A stretch of DNA of 64,000 nucleotides from Nocardia arthritidis. GTDB taxonomy: Bacteria; Actinomycetota; Actinomycetes; Mycobacteriales; Mycobacteriaceae. The position numbers were made by a program, and so were the translations under genes. The notes under the pieces were generated by a model. It saw only the letters and a list, made by a program, of their open reading frames with translations, had not been told where the DNA came from and did no database searches. This document shows, piece after piece, positions 9,701 through 21,800 of the stretch. The stretch's first letter is position 1, and each line of letters starts with the position of its first letter. The stretch lies in assembly GCF_011801145.1 (NCBI RefSeq), contig NZ_CP046172.1, positions 1,984,001 through 2,048,000 of the forward strand, given 5' to 3'.

Positions 9701-12700
9701 CCGGTTCGCGGCCGAGCGGTTGCCCGAGTTCATGGTGCCCGCGGTGGTGATGGTGCTCGATTCGCTGCCGTTGACCGCGAACGGGAAACTCGATCGCGAG
9801 GCGCTGCCGGATCCGGAATTCGCTTCGGGAGCGGAATACCGGGCGCCGAGCACCATCCAGGAACAAATACTTGCCGAGTTGTTCGCCGAAATCCTGGAAC
9901 TCGATCGGGTCGGTGTCGACGACAGTTTCTTTGCGCTGGGCGGTCATTCGCTGCTGGCGACTCGTCTGGCCAGCCGGATCCGGGCGGTGCTCGGAGTCGA
10001 GGTGCCCATCCGGACGATCTTCGACGCTCCGACGGTGGCCAAACTGGCCGACCGGTTGGACGTGGGCGTGCAGGTGCGTCCGATGCTGTCGGCGCGGGTG
10101 CGGCCGGAGGTGGTCCCGCTGTCGTTCGCGCAGCGGCGGCTGTGGTTCATCCATCGGTTGGAAGGCCGCTCCGCCACCTACAACATGGCGTTGGCGGTCC
10201 GCCTGCACGGTGTGGACGCGGCGGCGTTGCGTGCCGCGATCGGCGATGTCATCGCCCGGCACGAGAGCCTGCGCACGATCTTCGTCGACGCCGATGGCGT
10301 TCCGTCGCAACGGGTTCTGAACGCCGATGACGTCGAGCCGCCGATGACGGTGTCCGAGACCGACGCTACCGGGCTGGCCGAGGCCGTGACCGCCGCGGCG
10401 CGTTACGGATTCGATCTGTCCTCGGAAATACCCATACGCGCCACCGTCTTTCGCTGTGGCGACGAAGAATCCGTGCTGGTGCTGCTGATGCACCACATCG
10501 CCGGTGACGGCTGGTCGCTGACGCCGCTGCTGCGTGATCTGTCGGTGGCTTACGGTGCGCGTCTCGCGGGGCACGCACCTGGCTGGGCGCCCTTGCCGGT
10601 GCAGTACGTGGATTACACGCTGTGGCAGCGAGAGTTGCTGGGGGAGTTGAGCGATACGGACAGTGTGCTGTCGCGGCAGTTCGCGTATTGGCAACGTGAG
10701 CTGGACGGGGTGCCGGAGCAGTTGCGGTTGCCGACGGATCGGCCGCGCCCTCGGGTGGCCAGTTATCGCGGTGACATGGTGCTGTTCGATATCGATCGCG
10801 AAACCCGCACCGGCGTGGAGCGGTTGGCTGCCCGCTCGGGTGCGACGGTGTCGATGGTGTTGCAATCGGCGCTGGCGGTGTTGCTCTTCAAACTCGGTGC
10901 GGGGGAGGACATTCCGATCGGCTCGCCGATCGCGGGTCGTACCGATGAGGCATTGAGCGAGTTGGTCGGCTTCTTCGTCAACACCTGGGTATTGCGGACG
11001 GAGGTCGTACCGTCGGCATCGTTCACCGAAATTCTGGAGCAGGTCCGGGCTAAGGCGTTGGCCGCGTACGAGAATCAGGACGTTCCGTTCGAATTGCTGG
11101 TGGAGTTGCTGAACCCGGCCCGGTCGGCCGCGCACCATCCGCTGTTCCAGGTGTCGCTGGCGTTCCAGAACAACACCCTTCCGGCCCTGGATCTTTCGGG
11201 TGTGCGGATCGAACCCTATCCGGCCACGACCGCGACATCGCGCTTCGATCTGTTCTTCAATATCGCCGACGCCCCGGCGGGTTACGGGTGGAACGGCTTC
11301 GTCGAATACGCGACCGAGCTGTTCGACCGGAGCACGGTCGAATCGATGACGCGGCGACTGGTGCGGCTGCTGCGGCTGATCGTGTCGGAGCCGAATCTGC
11401 CGGTGGGGTCGGTGGATATCCTCGGGGACGCGGAACGGCAGCTGGTATTGCGGCGGTGGAACGAAACCACGCTCCCGGTCCAGGACACCACCCTGCTCGG
11501 GCTGATGGACGCGCGAATCGCCGCGACTCCGGACGCGGTCGCCGTGGTGTGCGGTGACGTTTCGTTGACCTATCGGGAGCTCGATGCTCGCGCCACCCAG
11601 CTGGCGGGCGCCCTGATTTCCCATGGCGTCGGCCCGGATCGGATCGTCGCCGTCGCGCTGCCCAGATCCGCGGAGCTGCTCGTGGCACTGCTCGCGGTGG
11701 TGCGGGCGGGCGGCGCGTATCTGCCGATCGATCCGGCGTATCCGTCGGACCGGTTGGCGTTCATCCTCACCGACGCGGACCCGTTGGTCGTCCTCACCGA
11801 TCGCGATACCGGAAAACATCTGCCGCACAACGTGATACCGCTGCTGTACGTCGACGAGGCGCGAGGTCGAGCCGAGCTCGTCCCTGCCGCGACCCCGCGG
11901 CCGGAGAATCTGGCGTACCTGATCTACACGTCGGGCTCCACCGGTGTGCCGAAAGGTGTTGGGATCACCCATCGCAACGTGGTGAACCTGATCGCGCAGG
12001 CCTGGGCGGCCGGTCCGGGGGATCGGGTGCTCGTGCAGTCCTCGGTCGCGTTCGATGCCTCGACCTATGAGATCTGGCCTGCCCTTTGCGGCGGCGCGAC
12101 AGCCGTGGTCGCGCGGGAGCGGCGCGCGGATCCGGCGGAGCTCACCCGGCTCATCGAGCACCGGTCGGTGACGAAGATGTTCGCGACGCCGCCGCTGCTG
12201 TCCGCTTTGCTCGAGCGCGCCGAAACGCTGCCCGGCAACTGTTTCCGGAGTCTGGCGCAGGTGAATACGGGCGCCGATACGCTGACGGCGGGACTGGCCC
12301 GCGCCCTGCGAAGCAAGTGCGCGGATGTCCGGATCGACAACCTGTACGGCCCCACCGAGGCGACGGTGAATGTGACGTCGTCGGTGGTACCGGAGGTAAT
12401 CCACGGTCCGGCGGCCCCGATCGGTGGTCCGGTGGCCAATACCCGGGTGTTCGTGCTGGATTCGGGATTGGTACCGGTCCCCGTGGGCATACCCGGCGAA
12501 CTGTATGTGGCCGGTGCGCAATTGGCGCGCGGCTATCGGGGCCGGGCCGGATTGACGGCGGCCAGATTCGTCGCCGATCCGTTCGATCGGTCCGGTGGCC
12601 GGATGTATCGCACCGGCGATGTGGTGCGTTGGAATCCCGACGGGCAGTTGGAGTTCGTCGGACGGATCGATGACCAGGTGAAGATCCGCGGTTTCCGGGT

Positions 12701-15700
12701 AGAGCCGGGTGAGGTGGAAAGCGCACTCGCCCAACATCCTTCGGTCTCTCAGGCCGTGGTGATCGCACGCGATACCGATAACGGCGGCAAACAGCTGATC
12801 GGCTATGTGGTCGCCGATACGGCCGGACCCGCTGTCGGCGAGGACGAACTGGTCGGCCAGTGGCGCCGGGTGTACGACGACCTGTACTCCGGTGCCGCCG
12901 AGCCGGAAACGACTCGGTCCGAGCCCGAGTTCGGCGCGGATTTCGGCGGCTGGAACAGCAGCTACACCGGTTCGGCCATCCCGGTGGAGCAGATGCGCGA
13001 ATGGCAGTCCGCGACCGTCGACCGCATCCGCGGGCTGCGTCCTCGGCGGGTACTCGAGATCGGTGTCGGGTCGGGGTTGCTGCTGGCCCGGTTGGCCCCG
13101 GAGTGCGAAGAGTATTGGGCGACGGACTTTTCCGCCGCCACCATCGCGGCGCTCGACCATCGGCTGCGCGAGATCGGCACGGACTGGGCCGGTCGGGTCT
13201 CGCTCAGCGTCCGGACCGCCGACGACACCGCCGGACTGCCGGAGAGCTACTTCGACACCGTGGTGCTGAACTCGGTGGTCCAGTATTTCCCGGGGGCGGC
13301 ATATCTGCGCAAGGTGCTCGAACAGGTGTCGCGCGTGCTTGCGCCCGGCGGCGCGGTCTTCATCGGCGACGTCCGGAATTTCGCGCTGCTGCCGGAATTC
13401 GCGACGGCGGTGCAGATCGCGCGGCACGGCGATGACGATCCGGCATCGCTCGCCGACCGGGTGCGCCGGGATATCGCCGCCGAGCAGGAATTGCTGCTGA
13501 CCCCCGAATTCTTCGTCGACATATGTTGTACGGCACCGGGTTTCGATGCAGTCGATATCGAGCTCAAGCGCGGGCGTGCGGTCAACGAGTTGACCCGATA
13601 TCGCTACGATGTCGTGCTGCGCGCCACCCCGGCCGACGCGGTATCGGTTGCCGATGTGCCGAAAGCCGAGTTCCGCGACGACGATCGGCTTGTCGGGTTG
13701 CTGCACGAACGACACCCCGACGGCATCCGGGTAACCGGTATCCCGCATGCCGGGCTGATCGACGATACCGGTTTCGAAGGGGTGCTCGATCCCGACGCCG
13801 AGCAGGTGGGTGTGCTGCCCGAGGATCTGCACGAGCTCGGGCGGCGGCTCGGTTACACCGTCGCGGTGACGTGGTCCGCGGAGCCGGGTCGGATGGATGC
13901 GGTCTTCCTGGATACCGCGACTGTCGGCGACCGACCACTGACGGACGTGTATGTGCCTGTGGCGGTTGATAATCCGATACCGCATGCCAATAATCCGCAG
14001 TCCGGCCTGCTGGCGGCGGAGGTGCGCAGGTGGGTGAGTGACCGGTTGCCGGAGTTCATGGTGCCCGCGGTGGTGATGGTGCTCGATTCGCTGCCGTTGA
14101 CCGCGAACGGGAAGCTCGATCGCGAGGCTCTGCCGGATCCGGAATTCGGCTCCGGAGCGGAATATCGGGCGCCGAGCACGATTCAGGAGCAGATGCTCGC
14201 GGAGTTGTTCGCCGAAATTCTCGGGCTGGATCGGGTCGGGGTCGACGACAGTTTCTTTGCGCTGGGCGGTCATTCGCTGTTGGCGACCCGGCTGGCCAGC
14301 CGGATTCGGGCGGTGCTCGGGGTAGAGGTGCCGATTCGCACGGTCTTCGACGCTCCGACGGTCGCCCAATTGGCGAGTCGACTGGATTCGGGTGTGCAGG
14401 TGCGTCCGATGTTGTCGGCGCGGCCGCGGCCGGAGGTGGTCCCGCTGTCGTTCGCGCAGCGGCGGCTGTGGTTCATCCATCGGTTGGAGGGACCGTCGGC
14501 CACGTACAACATCGCCTTGGCGGTCCGGTTGACCGGTGCGTTCGATACATCGGCGTTCGCGGCCGCGGTCGGCGATGTCGTTGCGCGGCACGAGAGTTTG
14601 CGCACGATCTTCGTCGAGGCGGACGGCACGCCCGCGCAGCGGGTGCTGGCGGCCGACGGCGTCGAGGTGCCGATGACGGTGACCGGCGTCGACGCCGCCG
14701 AGCTGGATGCGGCGGTGACCGAATCGGTGCGGTACCGATTCGATCTATCGTCGGAACTGCCCATCCGCGCCAATGTTTTTCGCACGGGGCGCGAGGAATG
14801 CGTGCTGGTCGTCCTGATCCATCACATCGCCGGTGACGGTTGGTCGATGACGCCGCTGCTGCGCGACCTGACAACGGCGTATGCGGCGCGCCTCGCGCAT
14901 CGAGCGCCGGGGTGGGAGCCGCTGCCGGTGCAGTACGCGGATTACACGCTGTGGCAACAGGATCTGCTGGGGTCCGCCACGGACGCGGACAGCGTGCTTT
15001 CGCGGCAGTTCGAGTATTGGCGGGGTGAGCTCGACGGGTTGCCGGAGCAGTTGCGGTTGCCGACGGATAGGCCGCGTCCACGTGTCGCCAGTTATCGCGG
15101 TGACATGGTGCTGTTCGAGATCGATGCCGAGATTCGTAATGCGGTGGAAAGACTGGCGGTTCGCGAGGGCGCGACGGTATCGATGGTGCTGCAATCGGCG
15201 TTGGCGGTGCTGCTGTTCAAACTCGGTGCGGGCGAGGACATTCCGATCGGATCGCCGATCGCGGGCCGCACCGATGAGGCATTGAGCGATCTGGTCGGGT
15301 TCTTCGTCAATACCTGGGTGCTGCGGGCCGCGCCGACCGCCTCGGCAACATTCGGCGAGATCCTGAGCCAGGTCAGGGCAAAGGCGTTGGCGGCCTACGA
15401 GAATCAGGATGTCCCGTTCGAATTGCTGGTGGAGTTGCTGAATCCGGTTCGCTCGGCGGCGCATCATCCGTTGTTCCAGGTATCGCTGGCATTCCAGAAC
15501 AACACGCTGCCGGTGTTGGAGCTGTCCGGCGTTCGGATCGAACCGCATCCCGCATTCACCGCGACCGCGCGGTTCGACCTGTTCTTCAATATCGCCGACG
15601 CCCCGGCGGGTCGCGCGTGGAGCGGGCTGGTCGAATACGCGACCGAATTGTTCGACCGCCCGACGGTCGAGGCGATGGCGGCCCGGTTCGTTCGGATATT

Positions 15701-18700
15701 GCGGTCGATCGGGTCCGAGTCCGGCACTCCGGTGGGCGTCATCGACGTTCTCGGTTCCGAGGAACGGGAATCGGTGCTGCGCCGGTGGAACGACACGATC
15801 GCCGACGTCGCCGACACCACCGTCACCGAATTGTTCCAGGCGCGGGTCCTTCGTGCCCCGGACGCGTTCGCGGTCGTCTGCGGCGACACGCACATGTCGT
15901 ATCGGGAGCTCGATACCCAAGCGGAACAGCTCGCGCGGGTGTTGGTTTCGCGCGGGGCCGGTCCGGACACCATTGTCGCGGTGGCGTTGCCGCGCTCGGC
16001 CGAACTGATCGTCGCGCTGCTCGCGGTGCTGAAGGCCGGTGGCGCGTATCTGCCTATCGACCCGGCGTACCCGTCGGATCGCTTGGCGTTCGTGCTCACC
16101 GATGCCGCGCCGGTGGTCATGGTGACCGACTCCGCCACCGCGAAACTCCTGCCCGACACCGAGACACCGCGAATTCATCTCGACGCACCGAATACCAATG
16201 GTGTGCGGGGCCACCGGCTCGGTGCGGTACGCCCGTCGAATCTGGCCTACGTGATCTATACATCCGGATCGACCGGCGTGCCGAAAGGCGTTGGTATCAC
16301 CCACCGCAACGTCGTGAACCTGGTATCCGGGGCGTGGACCGTCCGTCCCGAGGATCGGGTACTCGCGCATTCCTCGGTGGCGTTCGACGCCTCCACGTAC
16401 GAGATCTGGCCCGCCCTGTGCGGCGGGGCGACCCTGGTGGTGGCGGCCGAGCGCCGCTCGGATCTGGCGGAGATCACGCGATTGATCGAAACCCGCTCGG
16501 TCACAAAGATGTTCGCGACACCGCCGATGTTGTCGGCGCTGCTCGACCACGCCGAATCCGTGCCGGGCGCACCGCTGCGGACGCTGGGACGGATCATCGT
16601 CGGCGGCGCCGAGCTGACGGCGGATGTGGTGCACAGGCTGAACTCGAAATACCCGGACGCCCAGGTGATGAACGGATACGGCCCCACCGAGACGACGGCG
16701 TGCGTCACCGATTACGACGCGCTGCCGGACATCGGCGGCGCGGTACCGATCGGCCGTCCGCTCGGCAATGTGCGAGTGTACGTGCTGGATTCGGGGCTGA
16801 CGCCGACGCCGGTGGGTGTGCCCGGCGAATTGTATGTCGCGGGTGCGCAATTGGCGCGAGGCTATCACGGCCGGGCAGGGCTGACCGCGGCCCGATTCGT
16901 GGCAGATCCGTTCGATGCGGACGGCGGCGGCCGACTGTATCGGACCGGGGATGTGGTGCGGTGGACCGCATCGGGACTGTTGGAGTTCGTCGGCCGGGTC
17001 GACGATCAGCTGAAGATCCGTGGCTTCCGGGTCGAGCCCGGTGAGGTGGAAAGCGCTCTGGCCCAACATCCTTCGGTCTCGCGGGCAGTGGTTGTCGCGC
17101 GGGAGACCGATACGGGCGGCAAACAGTTGATCGCCTACGTGGTCGCCGACCGGTCCGGTCCCGTGGCCGGCGAGGACGAACTGGTGGGGCAGTGGCGCCG
17201 CGTGTACGAGGATCTGTACGGCGGGAACGGGAAACGAAACGGCAACGGCAACGGGTCCGGATTCGGCTCGGATTTCGGCGGCTGGAACAGCAGCTACACC
17301 GGCGCCCCGATACCGCTGGCGCAGATGCGCGAATGGCGGATGGCGACGGTCGAGCGGATCCGCGCGCTGCGGCCGGGGCGGGTGCTGGAGATCGGCGTCG
17401 GCTCGGGTCTGCTGCTTTCGCAGCTGGCCCCCGACTGCGAAGAGTATTGGGCGACAGACTTTTCCGCCGCCACCATCCGCACGCTCCAGGAACATCTGGC
17501 GGGACTCGACGCGGAATGGGTCGACCGCGTAGTCACCAGCGTCCAAGCGGCCGACGATCCGGATGGACTGCCGGAAGGTCGTTTCGACACCGTGGTGCTG
17601 AATTCGGTCGTGCAGTACTTCCCCGGGGAGGCCTACCTGCGCCGGGTCCTCGAGCAGGTGCACCGCGTGCTGGCCCCCGGTGGCGCGGTATTCGTCGGCG
17701 ATGTCCGCAATCTCGCGCTGCTCGAGGAATTCGTCACCGCGGTGCAGATCACCCGAAACGGCGGCGATGATCCCGGCGCGGTCCGGGATCGGGTGCGCCG
17801 CAGCCTCTTCGCCGAGCGCGAACTGTTGGTCGCACCGGAGTACTTCCTCGGCGTCGGTGGTTTCGATGCCGTCGATATCGAGTTGAAGCGTGGATACTCG
17901 GTCAACGAGCTGAGCCGCTACCGCTACGACGTCGTGCTGCGCAAGGCACCGGTGCACCCGCTGTCGGTGGGTGATGTGCCGAAAGCCGAATTCCGCGAGC
18001 ATGATTGGCTGTGCGAGCTGCTGCGTACCCGACACCCCGACGGAATTCGGGTTGTCGGCATCCCGCATGCGGGGCTGCTCGGTGAAATAGCGGCCACCGA
18101 GCGCATACGGTCCGGTAGGGCCGTTGAAAGTCGGCAAAACGATTCCCTCGCAGCGGGTTTCGAAGGCGTGCTCGACGCGGTGCCCGAGCGCGCGAGTGCG
18201 GGTCTGCTGCCCGAGGATCTGTATGTGCTCGGTCGGCGATTCGGATACGCCACCGCGGTCACCTGGTCTGAGGAGCCAGGCCGGATGGAGGCGGTCTTCA
18301 TCGACGTCGCGGCGGCCCAGGACCGGCCGCTCACCGATGTGTACGCACCGCAGGCAATTTCGGGAGATCCGGCCGCATACGCCAACAATCCGCAGGACAC
18401 GCTCCTACCCGCCGATGTGCGCCGGTTCGCGGCCGAGCGATTGCCGGAGTTCATGGTTCCCGCCGTGGTGATGGTGCTCGAATCGGTGCCGTTGACCGCG
18501 AACGGGAAGCTCGATCGCGCGGCGCTGCCCGATCCGGAGTTCGCCGCTGGGGCGGAATATCGCGCGCCGAGTAGCGAACGGGAACGGGTGCTCGCCGAAC
18601 TGTTCGCCGAAATCCTCGGGCGTGACCGGGTGGGCGTCGACGACAGCTTCTTCGCGCTCGGCGGCCATTCGCTGTTGGCCACCCGCCTGGCCAGCCGGAT

Positions 18701-18842
18701 CCGCGACGTACTGCGCGTCGAGGTGCCGGTGCGCATCATCTTCGACGCGCCGACCGTCGCCCAACTCGCACAACGATGGCCACAGCTGGCCCCCGCGCGG
18801 CGACCAGCTCTGCGCAAGATGAGCCGAGAGGTTGGTCTGTGA
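3798..18842 (+). CDS. NRPS 1, modules 1-4: starterC-A-T / C-A-T / C-A(nMT)-T / C-A(nMT)-T
   Basis: A 5014-residue multimodular synthetase. C1 (1-430, active site H138-H139-x3-D143-G) resembles the EntF-type starter condensation domain, so the chain is probably begun with an acyl or aryl group. A1 follows (454-950), with a Stachelhaus code read by eye as DFWNIGMVHK, the textbook Thr code, then T1 (Ser998). Module 2: C2 (HHIAGDG at 1180), A2 (1512-1995), T2 (Ser2051). Module 3: C3 (2232), A3 from 2563 with a methyltransferase of about 385 residues inserted after core A8 (about 3013-3398; SAM loop EIGVGSG from 3087), T3 (Ser3493). Module 4: C4 (3675), A4 from 4007 with a second inserted methyltransferase (4458-4871; SAM loop from 4531), T4 (Ser4958). 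Methyltransferases at this position N-methylate the bound aminoacyl group. There is no E or TE domain, so the peptide passes to NRPS 2. RBS is GAGGA, 8 nt before ATG. Confidence 0.96.
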   Translation: MQSGNKSRLRSLTSIQHELWLAHELSDVPNNCLIYIDIHAELEQRLFVTALRRAFAESEALAVNFVRGADGPMQIQRDISDWSPVSLDLTRVPDPVSAAFEYMSRERESGFDLECDPLLRVALLELGGNHYFLAMCFHHIIMDGVGVAAWAQRVLDVYGALTTGIPIGPSEFVHIDDIVDSDLSYRRDRRAVDREYWRGRIPAVIEPLRLPGSANGGARPGRIGCTRDLSRAELDELSESARSAGVKLPYLLMSVAAAAVRRYASRDEFCVQIPVSNRGGIVGNTPCQLSDTVPLLINSGRDLSLGALAGRIGASIASDRDHFRYGMSDIRRDMGIPGPDGSSLGPVINVMSFFGALRMPGGTAELQVYSAGNRGDLSILFYYEKQSARGGYLRIEGDSELYSEDDLRGYLGSISRYLRQAISDPGAPIGTVDILGADRRLVVQTWNDTAVPIDPDATLVGLFEDRVRRTPEAVAVVSGAVEVSYRRLDSWADSVARTLSASGVRPDCVVAVALPRSVELIVAILAVLKAGGAYLPIDPSYPMDRLVFILDDAAPVAILTDAATSKTLPDTRIPHLLVEESAAERAGAPIDPLPGNLAYLIYTSGSTGTPKGVAVTHRNVVSLFQSTARWCEFGADDVWAWCHSQAFDFSVWEIWGALLHGGRVVVVPWDVVRTPAQLWDLVVDRRVTILNQTPSAFRALAEARSVRGDTDSALRMVIFGGEALQDTHLRPWYSGDRGDGPALVNMYGITETTVHVTKLELSASSGTQGDSPIGRPLGNMRVYVLDSDLAPVPVGVAGELYVAGAQLARGYYGRAGMTAARFVADPFGSGGRLYRTGDVVRWNSAGVLEFVGRADDQVKIRGFRIEPGEVESALAQYPSVSHAVVVARDGADGDKRLIGYIVTDGSGPVDGGAVRRFAAGRLPEFMVPAVVMVIESIPLTPNGKLDRRALPDPELVSSARYRAPGNTGERVLAELFGEVLGHDRIGVDDNFFELGGHSLSATRLISRIRAELGVEVPIRTVFDAPTVAQLALRLDSGVRVRPKLLSGPRPEVIPLSFAQRRLWFINRLEGPSATYNIPVVARLTGAFDASAFEAAVADVVARHESLRTVFVEVDGVPAQRVLDADGVDVPVDIAEVAAAEIAEAVSEAKRYRFDLSTQIPIRAAVFRCGVGESVLVLLLHHIAGDGWSAATLLRDLSVAYASRLDDRAPEWEPLPVQYVDYTLWQQDLLGSSDDPESLVREQFEYWRSELDGLPEQLRLPTDRPRPRVASYRGDMVLFEIDAEIRNAVERLAVREGATVSMVLQSALAVLLFKLGAGEDIPIGSPIAGRTDEALNDLVGFFVNTWVLRTTVAPAATFREILAQVRAKALAAYENQDAPFELLVELLNPARSAAHHPLFQVLLSFQDNTLATLELPGVEVEPLPPAGATSRFDLTVNIGDSANGGWDGFVEYATDLFDRPTVEGISARLVRILRQSVSGPGTAVGTIDVLGAEEREVVLWRWNETAAAVAGATVTELFRAQAARTPTGVAVFCGDTEVTYGELDSRADRLARVLISRGVGPDRVVAVALPRSAELIVALLAVLKAGGAYLPIDPAYPSDRLAFILTDAAPVIVVTDSATGKILPDTGIPRLELDTAEIPDQADVNRIVRPQNLAYVIYTSGSTGVPKGVGITHGNVLNLVSQDWSAGPGERVLVHSSIAFDASTYEIWPALTHGGAVVLAAEQRSDPAEIIRLVAKRSVTKMFSTPALLSILLDQVAASPGNPFRSLTQVIAGGAELTSAVARRLKTVANGYGPTETTVFATMFAADGITADGPVPIGSALANVRAFVLDSGLQPVPVGVPGELYIAGAQVARGYHGRAGSTAARFVADPFDRSGGRLYRTGDVVRWNPDGQLEFVGRVDDQVKIRGFRVEPGEVEAVLTQHPSVSQAVVVARDAGGDGGTRLVGYVAGDRAGTSGHIGAKRLDGREVRRFAAERLPEFMVPAVVMVLDSLPLTANGKLDREALPDPEFASGAEYRAPSTIQEQILAELFAEILELDRVGVDDSFFALGGHSLLATRLASRIRAVLGVEVPIRTIFDAPTVAKLADRLDVGVQVRPMLSARVRPEVVPLSFAQRRLWFIHRLEGRSATYNMALAVRLHGVDAAALRAAIGDVIARHESLRTIFVDADGVPSQRVLNADDVEPPMTVSETDATGLAEAVTAAARYGFDLSSEIPIRATVFRCGDEESVLVLLMHHIAGDGWSLTPLLRDLSVAYGARLAGHAPGWAPLPVQYVDYTLWQRELLGELSDTDSVLSRQFAYWQRELDGVPEQLRLPTDRPRPRVASYRGDMVLFDIDRETRTGVERLAARSGATVSMVLQSALAVLLFKLGAGEDIPIGSPIAGRTDEALSELVGFFVNTWVLRTEVVPSASFTEILEQVRAKALAAYENQDVPFELLVELLNPARSAAHHPLFQVSLAFQNNTLPALDLSGVRIEPYPATTATSRFDLFFNIADAPAGYGWNGFVEYATELFDRSTVESMTRRLVRLLRLIVSEPNLPVGSVDILGDAERQLVLRRWNETTLPVQDTTLLGLMDARIAATPDAVAVVCGDVSLTYRELDARATQLAGALISHGVGPDRIVAVALPRSAELLVALLAVVRAGGAYLPIDPAYPSDRLAFILTDADPLVVLTDRDTGKHLPHNVIPLLYVDEARGRAELVPAATPRPENLAYLIYTSGSTGVPKGVGITHRNVVNLIAQAWAAGPGDRVLVQSSVAFDASTYEIWPALCGGATAVVARERRADPAELTRLIEHRSVTKMFATPPLLSALLERAETLPGNCFRSLAQVNTGADTLTAGLARALRSKCADVRIDNLYGPTEATVNVTSSVVPEVIHGPAAPIGGPVANTRVFVLDSGLVPVPVGIPGELYVAGAQLARGYRGRAGLTAARFVADPFDRSGGRMYRTGDVVRWNPDGQLEFVGRIDDQVKIRGFRVEPGEVESALAQHPSVSQAVVIARDTDNGGKQLIGYVVADTAGPAVGEDELVGQWRRVYDDLYSGAAEPETTRSEPEFGADFGGWNSSYTGSAIPVEQMREWQSATVDRIRGLRPRRVLEIGVGSGLLLARLAPECEEYWATDFSAATIAALDHRLREIGTDWAGRVSLSVRTADDTAGLPESYFDTVVLNSVVQYFPGAAYLRKVLEQVSRVLAPGGAVFIGDVRNFALLPEFATAVQIARHGDDDPASLADRVRRDIAAEQELLLTPEFFVDICCTAPGFDAVDIELKRGRAVNELTRYRYDVVLRATPADAVSVADVPKAEFRDDDRLVGLLHERHPDGIRVTGIPHAGLIDDTGFEGVLDPDAEQVGVLPEDLHELGRRLGYTVAVTWSAEPGRMDAVFLDTATVGDRPLTDVYVPVAVDNPIPHANNPQSGLLAAEVRRWVSDRLPEFMVPAVVMVLDSLPLTANGKLDREALPDPEFGSGAEYRAPSTIQEQMLAELFAEILGLDRVGVDDSFFALGGHSLLATRLASRIRAVLGVEVPIRTVFDAPTVAQLASRLDSGVQVRPMLSARPRPEVVPLSFAQRRLWFIHRLEGPSATYNIALAVRLTGAFDTSAFAAAVGDVVARHESLRTIFVEADGTPAQRVLAADGVEVPMTVTGVDAAELDAAVTESVRYRFDLSSELPIRANVFRTGREECVLVVLIHHIAGDGWSMTPLLRDLTTAYAARLAHRAPGWEPLPVQYADYTLWQQDLLGSATDADSVLSRQFEYWRGELDGLPEQLRLPTDRPRPRVASYRGDMVLFEIDAEIRNAVERLAVREGATVSMVLQSALAVLLFKLGAGEDIPIGSPIAGRTDEALSDLVGFFVNTWVLRAAPTASATFGEILSQVRAKALAAYENQDVPFELLVELLNPVRSAAHHPLFQVSLAFQNNTLPVLELSGVRIEPHPAFTATARFDLFFNIADAPAGRAWSGLVEYATELFDRPTVEAMAARFVRILRSIGSESGTPVGVIDVLGSEERESVLRRWNDTIADVADTTVTELFQARVLRAPDAFAVVCGDTHMSYRELDTQAEQLARVLVSRGAGPDTIVAVALPRSAELIVALLAVLKAGGAYLPIDPAYPSDRLAFVLTDAAPVVMVTDSATAKLLPDTETPRIHLDAPNTNGVRGHRLGAVRPSNLAYVIYTSGSTGVPKGVGITHRNVVNLVSGAWTVRPEDRVLAHSSVAFDASTYEIWPALCGGATLVVAAERRSDLAEITRLIETRSVTKMFATPPMLSALLDHAESVPGAPLRTLGRIIVGGAELTADVVHRLNSKYPDAQVMNGYGPTETTACVTDYDALPDIGGAVPIGRPLGNVRVYVLDSGLTPTPVGVPGELYVAGAQLARGYHGRAGLTAARFVADPFDADGGGRLYRTGDVVRWTASGLLEFVGRVDDQLKIRGFRVEPGEVESALAQHPSVSRAVVVARETDTGGKQLIAYVVADRSGPVAGEDELVGQWRRVYEDLYGGNGKRNGNGNGSGFGSDFGGWNSSYTGAPIPLAQMREWRMATVERIRALRPGRVLEIGVGSGLLLSQLAPDCEEYWATDFSAATIRTLQEHLAGLDAEWVDRVVTSVQAADDPDGLPEGRFDTVVLNSVVQYFPGEAYLRRVLEQVHRVLAPGGAVFVGDVRNLALLEEFVTAVQITRNGGDDPGAVRDRVRRSLFAERELLVAPEYFLGVGGFDAVDIELKRGYSVNELSRYRYDVVLRKAPVHPLSVGDVPKAEFREHDWLCELLRTRHPDGIRVVGIPHAGLLGEIAATERIRSGRAVESRQNDSLAAGFEGVLDAVPERASAGLLPEDLYVLGRRFGYATAVTWSEEPGRMEAVFIDVAAAQDRPLTDVYAPQAISGDPAAYANNPQDTLLPADVRRFAAERLPEFMVPAVVMVLESVPLTANGKLDRAALPDPEFAAGAEYRAPSSERERVLAELFAEILGRDRVGVDDSFFALGGHSLLATRLASRIRDVLRVEVPVRIIFDAPTVAQLAQRWPQLAPARRPALRKMSREVGL

Positions 18843-21800
18843 TGATTCCGCTTTCCTACGCACAGCGCCGGTTGTGGTTCATCTATCGGCTCGACGGACC
18901 GTCCGCCGCGTACAACATGCCGGTCGCGGTCCGGCTGCGCGGCGAATTCGACGAATCGGCCTTCGCCGCCGCGATCGGTGACGTGGTCGCGAGGCATGAG
19001 AGCCTGCGCACGATATTCGTCGAAATCGACGGTGTACCAACGCAACAGGTGCTCGACGACGTCGAGGTGCCGATCACGATCGCCGACCTGCCCGCCGCCG
19101 AGGTGGACGCGGCGATCGCCGATGCGGCTGGGCATCCGTTCGAACTGTCCACCGAGATCCCGATTCGCGTCACGGTAATACGGTGCGGCGCGGCCGAATG
19201 CGTTGTACTGCTGCTGATCCACCACATCGCCGGTGACGGCTGGTCGATGGCGCCGCTGCTGCGGGATCTGTCGACGGCGTACGCGGCGCGCAGGCAGCGG
19301 CACGCGCCGGACTGGGCGCCGCTGCCGGTGCAATATATCGATTACACGCTGTGGCAACGGGAATTGCTCGGCGCGTCGACCGACCCGGAAAGCCTGCTGT
19401 CCCAACAGTTCGAGTATTGGCGGCGTGAGCTCGCGGGCGTGCCCGAGCAGCTGCCGTTGCCGACCGATCGACCTCGCCCACGGTTGGCGAGCTATCGCGG
19501 TGATGTGGTCGTCGCCGGTATCGATCCGGATATCCGGGCCGGTGTTGAACGTCTGGCCGCCCGCGAAGGTGTTTCGGCATCGATGGCTATGCAGGCGGCG
19601 TTGGCCGTGCTTTTGTTCAAACTCGGTGCGGGCGAGGATATTCCGATCGGTTCACCAATCGCCGGACGCACCGATGAGGGCTTGGCCGATCTGGTCGGAT
19701 TCTTCGTCAACACGTGGGTGCTGCGCGCGATCGTGGTACCCGGGACATCGTTCACCGAACTGCTGCGTGAGGTCAGGGCGAAAGCGTTGGCCGCGTACGA
19801 GAATCAGGATGTTCCGTTCGAATTGCTGGTGGAGCTGCTGAATCCGGTCCGTTCCTCGGCACATCATCCGCTGTTCCAGGTGCTGCTCAGCTTCCAGAAC
19901 AATGCTGGGCCCACCCTGGAATTGCCCGGGGTGGTATTCGAACCCTATCCGCTCGCCGCGACGACGTCGCGATTCGATCTGGTGTTCAATATCGTCGATG
20001 CCGCGGCCGGGTGGGATATCCACGCCGAATACGCGACGGATCTGTTCGACCGCGCCACGGTCGAGGCGATGGTGGCGCGGCTGACAGCCATACTGCGGCT
20101 GGTGATTTCGGATCCCGGCTGCTCGGTTGGGTCGATCGATGTGCTCGACGGCGCTGAACGCGAACTCGTCCTGCACCGATGGAACGAGACCGCCGTCGAT
20201 GTCCCGGACACCACGGTGCTCGAGTTGTTCCGGGCGCAGGTCTCGCGCACCCCGGATGCTGACGCCGTGGTCTGCGGCGATTCCGCGCTCACCTACCGGG
20301 AACTCGATCTTCGGGCGGATCGGCTCGCGGGCAGCCTGATCTCGCGCGGCGTGGTCCCGGATCAGATTGTCGCGGTGGCGCTTTCGCGGTCGGTGGAGTT
20401 GGTCGTCGCATTCCTCGCGGTCTTGAAGGCCGGTGGCGCGTATCTGCCGATCGACCCGGCGTACCCGTCGGATCGGTTGGCATTCGTACTCGCCGATGCC
20501 GCGCCGGTAGTTGTCGTGACCGATGCGGCCACCGCGAAGGTACTGCCCGGCAACGCGATACCGCATCTCTATCTCGATACGCCGCCGGATGACGCCGAGC
20601 TCGACGGCTTCGTTACGGTACGGCCGGCGAATCTGGCGTACCTGATCTATACCTCTGGTTCGACCGGTGTGCCGAAAGGTGTTGCCATCACCCACCGCAA
20701 CGTGGTGAACCTGGTCGCTCAGGCGTGGTCGGCGGGCTCTGGAGACCGGGTCATGGTGCATTCGTCGGTGGCGTTCGATGCTTCGACGTATGAGATCTGG
20801 CCCGCCCTGTGCGGCGGTGCGACATTGGTGATCGCGGGTGAGCTGCGTTCGGATCCGGTGGAGATCGCGCGGCTGGTCGCGGCCCGGTCGGTGACGAAGA
20901 TCTTCGCGACACCGCCGCTGCTCGCGGTGCTGGCCGACCATGCCAAGACGCTGCCTGAGCACACATTTGGGAGCTTGACCGAGGTGCACACCGGTGCGGA
21001 CACGCTCACCGCCGAGCTGGTGCACGCGTGGCGTGCGCTGCGCCCGGGTCTGCGGATCGACAATCTCTACGGTCCGACGGAGGCGACCGTCGATGTGACC
21101 TCGATGACCGTGCCCGAAGGAGTGGTCGGTGCGGTGCCGATCGGCGTTCCGGTGGCCAATACCCGGGTGTACGTGCTGGATTCGGCATTGGCTCCGGTAC
21201 CTGTCGGCGTACCGGGCGAGTTGTACGTCGCCGGTGCGCAATTGGCGCGGGGCTACCGGGGCCGAGCCGGGCTGACCGCGGCAAGGTTCATTGCCGATCC
21301 CTTCGATTCCTCCGGTGGCCGGTTGTACCGCACCGGCGATGTGGTGCGCTGGAATCGCACCGGGGTGCTGGAGTTCGTCGGCCGGGTCGACGATCAGGTG
21401 AAGATCCGTGGTTTCCGGGTCGAGCCGGGTGAGGTGGAAAGCGCTCTGGCACAGCACCCTTCGGTAGCCCGGTCGGTGGTGGTCGCGCGCGAGACCGACA
21501 GCGGTGACAAGCAGTTGGTGGGATATGTGGTCGCCGATGACATCGACGGTGCCGAGGTGCGGGGTTTCGTGGCCGAACGGCTGCCGGACTTCATGGTGCC
21601 CGCGGCCGTGCTGGTGCTCGACTCGATTCCCTTGACCGCCAACGGGAAAGTGGATCGGTCGGCGCTGCCCATCCCGGAGCTCAGGTCGTCGGTGGCGTAC
21701 CGGGCGCCGGGCAGTGTTCGCGAACAAATGCTGGCCGAATTGTTCGCCGAGGTGCTCGGCCGCGACCGCGTCGGCGTCGACGACGGATTCTTCGCGCTGG

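Noticed and set aside
9069..14591. 1840-codon open frame on the minus strand inside NRPS 1 (and similar long frames at 14745-18137, 22499-26971, 28268-31375, 31769-34450)
   Set aside because: They lie antisense to clear NRPS domains. They are Arg/His/Asp/Gly-rich without domain motifs and repeat with module periodicity, as expected from GC-biased third positions.
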